From Propionibacteriales bacterium (GTDB lineage Bacteria > Actinomycetota > Actinomycetes > Propionibacteriales > Propionibacteriaceae): 6,012 nt of DNA. The notes beneath the pieces are model-generated. The model saw only the letters and a program-made list of their open reading frames with translations. It searched no databases and was not told the origin of the DNA. Both the position numbers and the translations under genes were made by a program. Positions 1 through 5,763 of this stretch are shown here, in pieces. Location: the NCBI GenBank assembly GCA_017882655.1, contig JADGPB010000165.1, positions 1-6,012 of the forward strand, read 5' to 3'. Numbering within the stretch: the stretch's first letter is position 1; every line of letters begins with the position of its first letter.

Positions 1-1123
1 CCACCGGGTCGTCGACGACCGTACGGCGCAGTGGCTGAGCACGTACCGGTTCTCCGGCGACATCAGCGGCTACGGCGAGGGCGACCTGTACTTCCCGGGA
101 GCCCCGCTGCTCACCGTCGAGGGTACGTTCGCGGAGGCTGTCGTCCTCGAAACGCTGCTGCTCAGCATCTACAACTACGACTCGGCCGTCGCCTCGGCCG
201 CCAGCCGGATGACGCTCATGGCCGACGGGCGCCCGTGCATCGAGATGGGATCACGTCGCGCGCACGAGCACGCAGCGGTGGCCGCGGCGCGCGCTGCGTA
301 CATCGCCGGCTTCAGCGCGACCAGCAACCTCGAGGCGGGACGTACGCACGGGGTGCCGACGACCGGTACCGCAGCGCACTCCTTCACCCTCCTCCACGAC
401 TCCGAGGAGGAGGCGTTCGTCGCGCAGATCGCCGCGCTCGGCGAGGACACCACGCTGCTCGTCGACACGTCCGACATCGAGGCCGCGGTCCGTACGGGCG
501 TGCGGATCACGGGTGGTCGGCTCGGCGCCGTACGGATCGACTCCGGTGACCTCGTGGCGACCGCCAAGGAGGTACGAGCCTTGCTCGACGAGCTCGGTGC
601 CACCAAGACCCGCATCATCGTCACCAGCGACCTCGACGAGTGGCAGATCGCGGCGCTGTCGGGCGCGCCGGTCAACGGCTACGGGGTCGGCACCTCGGTC
701 GTCACTGGCTCGGGCTATCCGACGTGCTCGTTCGTGTACAAGCTGGTCGCCCGCGCCGACTCGGACGACCCTGACGCACCGCTCCTCCCGGTTGCCAAGA
801 AGTCGGTGCACAAGTCGACGGTGGGCGGTCGCAAGTTCGCGATGCGGCGCCGCGACCCGAAGGGCATCGCCGAGGCCGAGCTCATCGGCATCGGGGCCGA
901 CCCGGAGGGCGACGGCGACGACCGTCCGTTGCTGAGGCAGCTGGTGAGCGGCGGGGAGGTCGTCGGGCGCGAGCCGTTGAGCGCGGCCCGCGAGCGCCAC
1001 GAGGCGGGCGTCCGCGAGCTGCCGCGGGACGCGTTCAAGATGTCACGCGGCGAGCCCTGCATCCCCACGTACTTCCTCGACGAGGCCGGGCACATCGCCA
1101 ACAACCCGTACGACAGGAGCTGA
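1..1123 (+). CDS. pncB: Nicotinate phosphoribosyltransferase, 5'-truncated by window edge
   Basis: This enzyme condenses nicotinate with PRPP to give nicotinate mononucleotide, the committed step of nicotinate salvage to NAD in the cytoplasm. The reading frame is open from position 2 to the TGA at 1121-1123, giving 373 visible residues. The actinobacterial family is about 440-450 residues, so roughly 70 N-terminal residues should lie upstream of the window. The internal ATG at 209 is not the true start, because conserved sequence (YRFSGDISGYGEGDLYFPG, then EGTFAEAVVLETLLLSIYN) precedes it. Family motifs are GSRRAHE (248-268), GFSATSNLEAG just after it, GTAAHSF (365-385; its His aligns by motif with the phosphorylatable His known in this family), RIDSGDL (533-553), IIVTSDLDEWQI, and the phosphate-binding stretch GVGTSVVTGSG. 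The stop codon is one base before pncA, so the two form a tight operon. The assignment is firm; only the N-terminus and promoter are missing. Confidence 0.96.
   Translation, partial: HRVVDDRTAQWLSTYRFSGDISGYGEGDLYFPGAPLLTVEGTFAEAVVLETLLLSIYNYDSAVASAASRMTLMADGRPCIEMGSRRAHEHAAVAAARAAYIAGFSATSNLEAGRTHGVPTTGTAAHSFTLLHDSEEEAFVAQIAALGEDTTLLVDTSDIEAAVRTGVRITGGRLGAVRIDSGDLVATAKEVRALLDELGATKTRIIVTSDLDEWQIAALSGAPVNGYGVGTSVVTGSGYPTCSFVYKLVARADSDDPDAPLLPVAKKSVHKSTVGGRKFAMRRRDPKGIAEAELIGIGADPEGDGDDRPLLRQLVSGGEVVGREPLSAARERHEAGVRELPRDAFKMSRGEPCIPTYFLDEAGHIANNPYDRS
1115..1119 (+). promoter_or_regulatory. Ribosome binding site of pncA inside the pncB 3' end
   Basis: The sequence AGGAG lies five bases before the pncA ATG at 1125 and is embedded in the last codons of pncB. 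It supports the ATG at 1125 as the start. It also implies translation of pncA from the pncB transcript, with likely translational coupling across the one-base gap. Confidence 0.7.
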
Positions 1124-1124
1124 C

Positions 1125-1724
1125 ATGACAGACCCTGACTTCGGCACCCCATCAGGCAAGCGGGCGCTGATCGTCGTCGACGTCCAGAACGACTTCTGCG
1201 AGGGCGGGTCTCTGGCGGTGACCGGCGGCGCGAAGGCTGCGAGCGACATCTCGGCGTACCTCGCAAGCAAACCCTCCTACGACTTCGTCGTCGCCACCCG
1301 CGACGCCCACATCGATCCGGGGGCCCACTTCTCCGAGACGCCCGACTTCGTCGACTCGTGGCCGCGCCACTGCGTCGTGGGCACGCCGGGGCAGGACTTC
1401 CACCCCGACCTGACGTTCCGCGACTTCGACGGGGTCTTCGACAAGGGCAACTTCGAAGCCGCGTACTCGGGCTTCGAAGGCTCGAACGCCGACGGCCGCG
1501 GGCTCGACGAGTTCCTCGCCGAGTCGGGCGTCACCGACATCGACGTCTGCGGCATCGCCACCGACTACTGCGTGAGGGCCACCGCCCAGGACGGCGCGAT
1601 GCTCGGGTACGTCACGACCGTCCTCACGGATCTCACCGCCGCCGTCGCCCCGGACCGGCTCGACGCCGCGTGGGAGGCCCTCGCCGAATCGGGCGTCGCG
1701 CTCAGCACGAGCAGCGAGGCGTGA
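1125..1724 (+). CDS. pncA: Nicotinamidase (pyrazinamidase-type isochorismatase-fold hydrolase)
   Basis: This cytoplasmic enzyme hydrolyses nicotinamide to nicotinate and ammonia and so feeds the PncB encoded just upstream. The protein has 199 residues, a little longer than the 186 of M. tuberculosis PncA. The catalytic triad is visible as Asp19 (in VVDVQNDF), Lys107 (in FDKGNF) and Cys149 (in IATDYCV). The metal-site residues are Asp60, His62 and His68 (ATRDAHIDPGAHFS) and His82 (WPRHCV). All seven sit exactly 11 residues later than the M. tuberculosis positions D8, K96, C138, D49, H51, H57 and H71 as I recall them, so the two align without gaps over this span. The ATG start is backed by an AGGAG five bases upstream and by the first beta strand (KRALIVVDVQ) starting near residue 12. 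The gene is the last of the pncB-pncA operon; a long inverted repeat begins six bases after its stop. An intact active site implies a working enzyme that could in principle also hydrolyse pyrazinamide. Confidence 0.96.
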   Translation: MTDPDFGTPSGKRALIVVDVQNDFCEGGSLAVTGGAKAASDISAYLASKPSYDFVVATRDAHIDPGAHFSETPDFVDSWPRHCVVGTPGQDFHPDLTFRDFDGVFDKGNFEAAYSGFEGSNADGRGLDEFLAESGVTDIDVCGIATDYCVRATAQDGAMLGYVTTVLTDLTAAVAPDRLDAAWEALAESGVALSTSSEA

Positions 1725-1729
1725 CGGAA

Positions 1730-1803
1730 GAACGTACCGATCGGGCCCGGGTCGGGGGCGCTCACGCGTGACGGTGCAACCGGACGGCCCGATAGGTACG
1801 TTC
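1730..1803 (+). terminator. Long inverted repeat after pncA, probable operon terminator
   Basis: The arms are 1730-1747 (GAACGTACCGATCGGGCC) and 1786-1803, complementary at 17 of 18 positions (mismatch 1739/1794). They enclose a 38-base loop that contains a perfect 10-bp palindrome, TCACGCGTGA (1762-1771). The repeat begins six bases after the pncA stop, which is where a terminator is expected. No T-run follows, as is common for actinobacterial terminators. The loop is long for a simple intrinsic terminator, so an RNA-processing site or operator is possible. Confidence 0.6.
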
Positions 1804-1830
1804 GTCTGAACTCACGCCGGCCGCTGCGTG

Positions 1831-1920
1831 CGGTTCATCATGTTAAGTAGGTGAACCGGAGGTTCTCATGGCCGATCCGCCATGAGAAGTGACGACTCGC
1901 CTACTTAACATGATGAACCG
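1831..1920. repeat. 90-bp nested dyad: 21-bp outer and 10-bp inner inverted repeats on one axis
   Basis: The outer arms 1831-1851 and 1900-1920 are perfect 21-bp inverted repeats (the left arm begins CGGTTCATCATGTTAAGTAG). The inner arms 1863-1872 (TTCTCATGGC) and 1879-1888 (GCCATGAGAA) are perfect 10-bp repeats around a 6-base loop. Both pairs share the same centre, between 1875 and 1876, and the unpaired segments between them are exactly 11 bases on each side (1852-1862, 1889-1899). The outer arms are only about 43% G+C, far below the surrounding DNA. The heptamer TGAACCG occurs at 1852-1858 and again at 1914-1920, so the left arm start CGGTTCA has two possible partners. GAACC-GGA-GGTTC (1853-1865) makes a further small stem. 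No target-site duplication is visible at the edges. It could be a second terminator, an operator region for the gene at 1962, a structured RNA, or a remnant of a palindromic repeat family. The structure is certain; the function is not known. Confidence 0.85.
1868..1885 (+). other. Possible five-codon leader ORF (MADPP) with strong Shine-Dalgarno
   Basis: GGAGG (1858-1862) stands five bases before an ATG at 1868, followed by GCC GAT CCG CCA and TGA. The Shine-Dalgarno falls in the unpaired segment of the 90-bp dyad and the ATG lies within its inner stem. This could be a leader peptide if the pncBA transcript, or another one, runs through here. The caution is that the inner inverted repeat itself creates ATGG...CCATGA on both strands (the minus strand reads MADRP then stop), so the ORF may be incidental. 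Only the plus strand has the Shine-Dalgarno. Confidence 0.22.
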
Positions 1921-1949
1921 ACACCCGCAGGACTGACCACGGCCCGCAC

Positions 1950-1955
1950 TACCCT
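1950..1955 (+). promoter_or_regulatory. Putative -10 element (TACCCT) for a leaderless transcript
   Basis: TACCCT fits the actinobacterial TANNNT pattern and ends six bases before the GTG at 1962, so the predicted transcription start would fall on or next to the start codon. No purine-rich Shine-Dalgarno precedes the GTG; the bases there are CTGCTCCT. No good -35 hexamer is seen at the usual spacing. The expected -35 position (about 1927-1932) lies just beyond the right arm of the dyad ending at 1920. Confidence 0.5.
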
Positions 1956-1961
1956 GCTCCT

Positions 1962-2513
1962 GTGCCCACCGCAGCCCCCGCAGACCTTCGCGGCGCGCAC
2001 CGCATCCTCATCTATGGGGTCACGGGGTCCGGCAAGACCACTGCGGCCGACCGGATCGGCGAGGTTCTCGGGCTCCCGAGCCACCACGTGGACGACGAGA
2101 TCGGCTGGCTGCCCGGCTGGGTCGAGAGACCGGCTGACGACCAGCGACGGCTTGCTGCCGAAATGGCTGCGGGCGAGATCTGGGTCATCGACAGTGCGTA
2201 CGGGAAGTGGCGGGACGTCGTGACCGCGCGAGCCATGTACGTGGTGGCCCTCGACTACCCGCGATGGGTGAGCCTCACCCGACTCGTGCGCCGAGGCCTG
2301 CGCCGCGTCATTGCGAAAGAACAGATGTGCAATGGCAACTACGAATCCTGGGGTCGTCTACTCGGCAAGGACTCGATCATCCGCTGGCATTTCCGGTCGT
2401 TCACGCGCAAGCACGAGGCGATCGCCGCGATGGAGTCCGCGCCTGACGGTCCACCGGTCGTACGGCTCCGTCGCCCGTCAGACCTGGACGCACTCGTGCG
2501 CATGCTCGGCTGA
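1962..2513 (+). CDS. P-loop kinase-like NTPase (adenylate kinase/FlaR-like family)
   Basis: The protein has 183 residues and is cytoplasmic, with no signal peptide or membrane segment. A Walker A motif, GVTGSGKT, is at residues 19-26 after a beta strand (RILIYG). HHVDDEIGW (41-49) and WVIDSAYGKW (74-83) occupy the places where substrate-binding and second-strand motifs lie in nucleoside/nucleotide-kinase-like proteins. CNGNYESW (123-130) is a signature I associate with small bacterial proteins annotated as adenylate kinase-like or 'topology modulation' (FlaR-like). An Arg-rich region (RLVRRGLRR, 107-115) resembles a lid. True adenylate kinases differ in their lid, so the phosphate acceptor is unknown and no gene name is given. 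The GTG at 1962 is chosen because the P-loop strand follows at normal distance and a -10-like TACCCT lies six bases upstream, suggesting leaderless expression. It is probably its own transcription unit and converges on malQ. Confidence 0.82.
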   Translation: MPTAAPADLRGAHRILIYGVTGSGKTTAADRIGEVLGLPSHHVDDEIGWLPGWVERPADDQRRLAAEMAAGEIWVIDSAYGKWRDVVTARAMYVVALDYPRWVSLTRLVRRGLRRVIAKEQMCNGNYESWGRLLGKDSIIRWHFRSFTRKHEAIAAMESAPDGPPVVRLRRPSDLDALVRMLG

Positions 2514-2549
2514 GCGTCTCCCAAGCTGGTTCGCCACGCCCCCTCACCA

Positions 2550-2621
2550 CGACGTCACACCGCCTGTTGCACATCACACCGGCTATAGGCGGTGTGATGT
2601 CGAACAAGCGGTGTGACGTCG
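2550..2621. terminator. 32-bp-arm inverted repeat between convergent genes, probable bidirectional terminator
   Basis: The arms 2550-2581 and 2590-2621 are complementary at 29 of 32 positions around an 8-base loop centred on CTATAG. The element lies 37 bases after the stop at 2513 and 45 bases from the malQ stop at 2666, so it can serve both converging transcripts. Each arm is made of two tandem copies of a 12-bp motif (GACGTCACACCG at 2551, CACATCACACCG at 2570; inverted copies at 2590 and 2609) with a 19-bp period, and the mismatches fall in the spacer between copies. No T-run flanks it. The motif's TCACACCG/CGGTGTGA character leaves protein binding as an alternative. Confidence 0.7.
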
Positions 2622-2665
2622 AAAGTCGAGACGCGACCGAGCCCGGATGGGGGTGCGAGAAAGAG

Positions 2666-4834
2666 CTAGCCCTCGTCGTTGGATACGGTCCGCTTCCGGA
2701 CCTCGGGCACCGACTGGAAACCGTTCATCATCGCTGAGAGGCGGCGGGCACGGTCGGAGCTGTACAGGTCCTCGAGGTACAGGCGCTTGCCGTCGGCGCC
2801 GGCCAGGGGGACGCGCCAGTTGGGGTACTCGTCGATCGTGCCCGGCTGGTTCTGCGTACGCCTCTCGCCGACCGCGTCGGCCAGCGACACGCAGAGCACT
2901 CGCGACGGCGTCCAGGTGAGCAAGCGGTGCAACGCCAAGGTGATGTCCTCGGTGTCGCGGTCGTCCTGCGGTAGGGCGCCGCGCTCCTCGAGCATCCCGA
3001 TCACCGCCGACTGCTCGCGCGCGTCGGCCTCGATCTCGGAGTCCAGCGACTCGGTGAGAAGCCCGAGCTGGTAGCGGAGCCTGACGTGGTCATGCGCTAG
3101 GTAGCCCTCTGTCGGCGGCAGGTCGTGCGTCGTCACCGAGGCCATGCAGTACTCGCGCCAGTACTCCGGCGCGAGCGGCTTGCCCTCGTGGTCGTACTCG
3201 AACCACAGGATCGACGTGCCGAGGATCCCCCGGCGCCGCAGGTAGTCGCGCACCCACGGCTCGACCGTGCCGAGGTCCTCGCCGATCACCAGCGCACCCG
3301 CCCGGTGGGCCTCCAGCGCGAGGATGCCGACGAGCGCCTCGTGGTCGTAGCGGACGTACGCGCCCTGCTGCGGCCCGTACCCGTCCGGGATCCACCAGAG
3401 CCGGAACAGCCCGATGATGTGGTCGACCCGTACGCCTCCCGAGTGCCGCAGGATACCGGCGACCATCGAGCGGAACGGTGCGTACGCGAGGTCGGCCAGA
3501 CGGTCCGGCCGCCACGGGGGCTGGCCCCAGTTCTGGCCGGACTGGTTGTACGGATCCGGCGGAGCGCCGACCGCCACACCGTTCGCGAAGACCGAGTGCA
3601 GCGCCCACGTCTCGGCGCCGTCGGCGTTGACGCCCACCGCGAGGTCCGACACGATGCCGATCGGCATGCCGGTGTCCTTGGCCGCCTGCTGCGCGCTCGA
3701 CAGCTGCGTGTCGGCGATCCACTGCAGCCACATGTAGAACGTGACCAGCTCGGTGTTGTCCGTGGCGAACTCGGCGACCTCCGGCGACGACGGCCGACGC
3801 AACGACTCCGGCCACTCGCGCCAGCTGCTCCCGTACTTCTCGCTCAGCACGCACCATGTCGCGAAGTCCCGCAGCTGGCGCCCCTCGCGGCGCTGGAAGT
3901 CGGAGAACGCCATCTCGCGGGGGTTCTTGCGGCCCGCACGGAACACCAGCTCCAGCGCCTCCCGCTTCGCGTCCCACGACGCATCGCGCTCCACGGCCTC
4001 CGAGTGGGCGAGGTCGTCGGTGAGGTCCTGCCGGATCCCGCGGACGGCCTCGTGCTCGGCGCTCGACAAAGAGGCGTACTCGGGGATCGCCTCGGGCCGG
4101 ATGTACAGGGGGTTGACGTAGCGGCGACTCGAGGGCAGGTACGGCGAGGGCTCCATCGGCGGCACAGGCTCCGCCGCGTGGAGCGGGTTGATGAGCATGT
4201 ACGAGGCGTACTGCTGCGTCGAGCTCCAGACGGCCAGGTCGGCGAGGTCGGTGAGGTCGCCGACCCCCCACGAGTCGCGCGAGGCGATCGAGTACAGCTG
4301 CGTCGCATAGCCCCAGATCCGCTTGTTCCCCATCTGCTCCGGGAATCCCAGCCACGGCGGCGTGACGACCAGCGACGACTCGACCTCACGGTCGTCGGAT
4401 CGCAGCACGATCCGGTGGTAGCCGAGCGGCAGCCCCTCCGGGACGGCGAAACTGGCCTCACCCAGCAACTCCCCCTCGACCTCCCGATCGGGCGACAGGT
4501 TCTCGACCTGCTGCGCATCGACCGTGCCGCCGTCCTCGAGCCTGAGGAACACGTGCGCTGCGGCGCCAGCCCGTACATGGACAGGGAACGTCTTGGGTGC
4601 GCCCTGCTCGACCACCACGCAGGGCGGCAGGGCCCGCTGCCAGATCCTCGCGTGGTACGTATCGACGGCCGCCCGGGCCTTCTCAGGCGTCGAGGCGTCG
4701 ACGTCGAACGCGGACAGCACAGCGATCACCGACGCGTCGTCGACCTCGGTGCGATGGCCCTTCCAGTCCCAGAACTCCGTGCTGATCTGGTACAGCCCAG
4801 CCAGATCGCGGAGCGCGGGATCGATGAGTGGCAT
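2666..4834 (-). CDS. malQ: 4-alpha-glucanotransferase (amylomaltase, GH77)
   Basis: This cytoplasmic enzyme moves alpha-1,4-glucan segments between maltodextrins and releases glucose, in maltose/maltodextrin and glycogen-breakdown metabolism. The protein has 722 residues, typical of the long actinobacterial MalQ form. Roughly residues 1-165 are an N-terminal region including a beta-rich module (CVVVEQGAPKTFPVHV to ESSLVVTPP). The GH77 barrel begins near KRIWGYATQLYSIASRDSWGVGDLTDL (171-197). The catalytic residues by family motif are nucleophile Asp471 (VRVDHIIGLFR), acid/base Glu519 (VIGEDLGTV) and stabilising Asp571 (TTHDLPPTEGY). NQPGT (662-666) is also conserved. The ATG at 4834 is preferred because MPLIDPALRDLAGLYQI begins the recognisable protein; a weak GAGAG lies seven bases upstream on the minus strand. 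The same frame stays open upstream through the whole RDD gene, but that extension (Arg/Pro/Ala-rich) has no family resemblance. A short palindrome (4895-4908) upstream could be an operator. Confidence 0.95.
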   Translation of the reverse strand: MPLIDPALRDLAGLYQISTEFWDWKGHRTEVDDASVIAVLSAFDVDASTPEKARAAVDTYHARIWQRALPPCVVVEQGAPKTFPVHVRAGAAAHVFLRLEDGGTVDAQQVENLSPDREVEGELLGEASFAVPEGLPLGYHRIVLRSDDREVESSLVVTPPWLGFPEQMGNKRIWGYATQLYSIASRDSWGVGDLTDLADLAVWSSTQQYASYMLINPLHAAEPVPPMEPSPYLPSSRRYVNPLYIRPEAIPEYASLSSAEHEAVRGIRQDLTDDLAHSEAVERDASWDAKREALELVFRAGRKNPREMAFSDFQRREGRQLRDFATWCVLSEKYGSSWREWPESLRRPSSPEVAEFATDNTELVTFYMWLQWIADTQLSSAQQAAKDTGMPIGIVSDLAVGVNADGAETWALHSVFANGVAVGAPPDPYNQSGQNWGQPPWRPDRLADLAYAPFRSMVAGILRHSGGVRVDHIIGLFRLWWIPDGYGPQQGAYVRYDHEALVGILALEAHRAGALVIGEDLGTVEPWVRDYLRRRGILGTSILWFEYDHEGKPLAPEYWREYCMASVTTHDLPPTEGYLAHDHVRLRYQLGLLTESLDSEIEADAREQSAVIGMLEERGALPQDDRDTEDITLALHRLLTWTPSRVLCVSLADAVGERRTQNQPGTIDEYPNWRVPLAGADGKRLYLEDLYSSDRARRLSAMMNGFQSVPEVRKRTVSNDEG

Positions 4835-4894
4835 GCGTCGTCTCTCAGAGGGGTCGTACGTCGTCGTGGCCAAGACTTTCAGCGCATCCCACGC

Positions 4895-4908
4895 GTCGCA
4901 ACAGCGAC
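4895..4908. promoter_or_regulatory. Small palindrome upstream of malQ, possible operator
   Basis: GTCGC-AACA-GCGAC is a perfect 5-bp inverted repeat with a 4-base spacer, 61 bases upstream of the malQ ATG in the 134-bp gap after the RDD gene. Maltose genes are often controlled by LacI-family repressors that bind short dyads, so an operator is conceivable. No clear -35/-10 pair for malQ stands out in the gap, and a 5-bp dyad is not rare in GC-rich DNA. Confidence 0.2.
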
Positions 4909-4948
4909 ACCACGGGAGCCACCAGACCTCGAGCCGTGGTCGAGCCCC

Positions 4949-4968
4949 GGGCCGTCTGAGAGCGGCCC
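4949..4968 (-). terminator. GC hairpin directly after the RDD gene stop
   Basis: GGGCCG (4949-4954) and CGGCCC (4963-4968) form a perfect 6-bp all-GC stem with an 8-base loop, abutting the RDD gene stop codon (4969-4971) on its downstream side. No T-run follows. It may attenuate transcription between the RDD gene and malQ, which would make malQ partly independent. The stem is short, so the call is tentative. Confidence 0.35.
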
Positions 4969-5763
4969 TCAGCCCCTGCGCACCACCTGGGTGCGAGCGA
5001 TGAGGTCCGGCAGGCTCTGGCGCTTCGGGTGCCACAGGATCAGGCCGAAGCTGATGAGCTGCGGGAGCAGGAAGATATCCCCGCCCTGCGCCAGCAGACT
5101 CCACAAGAGCGTCCGGGAGAACACGGCGGGGCCCTTGATGCGGTCTTTGCCGCGATCGAGCGGCGTCACGGCGATGCCCAAGGCCCGCTGCCCGAGAGTC
5201 CTCGACCAGAGCATCAGGGCGATGAGCCCATAGGCGACCGTGCCTCCGAGCAGGGCGTAGTTGACGATGACCACCATGTGCGCCAGGTCGTCGCTCGGAA
5301 TGACGACCTTTCCGCTGGCTGCCATCGCGGTCTCGAAGTAGCTGTAGATGGCGCCCCAGAAACGGCTCTGGAAGTCGCTCACGAACACCGGCAGCACGCT
5401 GAAGATGACGAGCGAGAGCAGGACGTTGTCGAGGACGGACGCGATGACGCGCCTCACGACAGAAGCCAGGGGGACCCCGTCGGCAGTGGTACGTACGGGC
5501 ACCAGGGCGAAGCCGGCGGGTGCAACGGGAGGCGTAGGAGCGACGGTGACGGGGCGCCGGACGACCTGTACCGGTCGAGGGCCGGTGCTCGGCGCGTGGG
5601 TCGCGGGCGGCGCGGCGGCCCGTACGGTCGGACTCGGCGACTGCAACCGGACCTGGCTCGACCATGCCACGCCGTCCCACCACCGCTGACGTGCAGGGTG
5701 CGCGGGGTCCTTGTACCACCCGGCCGGCGGCACGGGACCCTGGCTCAAGGACGGTTCGCTCAC
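4969..5763 (-). CDS. DUF2510 and RDD domain membrane protein
   Basis: The protein has 264 residues. An N-terminal DUF2510 motif (PAGWYKDPAHPARQRWWDGVAWS, residues 13-35) has the typical GWY-DP-WWDG-W pattern. It is followed by a Pro/Ala/Thr-rich linker (about 40-90), probably disordered. The RDD domain spans about 95-262 with three hydrophobic segments near 106-128, 163-187 and 218-245. RDD hallmarks include RRVIASVLDN (104-113) with its Arg and Asp, SRTLGQRALGIAV (187-199), and the terminal PDLIARTQVV (252-261) with the last Asp. RDD proteins are small membrane proteins, some implicated in ion transport, but the function of this type is not established. There is no cleavable signal peptide; the N-terminus is likely cytoplasmic. 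The GTG at 5763 is the start that includes the full DUF2510; no clear Shine-Dalgarno precedes it, so the start or a short leader is less sure. malQ follows after 134 bases; a kinase gene is divergent. Confidence 0.88.
   Translation of the reverse strand: MSEPSLSQGPVPPAGWYKDPAHPARQRWWDGVAWSSQVRLQSPSPTVRAAAPPATHAPSTGPRPVQVVRRPVTVAPTPPVAPAGFALVPVRTTADGVPLASVVRRVIASVLDNVLLSLVIFSVLPVFVSDFQSRFWGAIYSYFETAMAASGKVVIPSDDLAHMVVIVNYALLGGTVAYGLIALMLWSRTLGQRALGIAVTPLDRGKDRIKGPAVFSRTLLWSLLAQGGDIFLLPQLISFGLILWHPKRQSLPDLIARTQVVRRG

Noticed and set aside
1831..1920. Miniature inverted-repeat transposable element (MITE) reading of the 90-bp dyad.
   Set aside because: No target-site duplication is visible at its edges (G at 1830, A at 1921, flanks unrelated) and no second copy occurs in the window. 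It is not excluded as an old insertion, but not supported.
2550..2621. CRISPR-like or CRP-type site reading of the repeated TCACACCG/CGGTGTGA motifs.
   Set aside because: There are only four short copies in inverted pairs, with no spacers of constant length, and the TGTGA/TCACA halves are in the opposite orientation from a CRP site.
2514..2634. An outer 7-bp pair GCGTCTC (2514-2520) and GAGACGC (2628-2634) around the convergent terminator.
   Set aside because: Its axis differs from that of the main repeat and the arms are short. It is likely coincidental, or a minor extension of the fold.
3125..5233. A 702-residue plus-strand ORF antisense to malQ and the RDD gene.
   Set aside because: It is a low-complexity Arg/Val/Leu/Asp-rich translation with no motif, and it lies opposite a GH77 gene with all catalytic residues intact. 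It is the usual antisense shadow of GC-rich codon bias.
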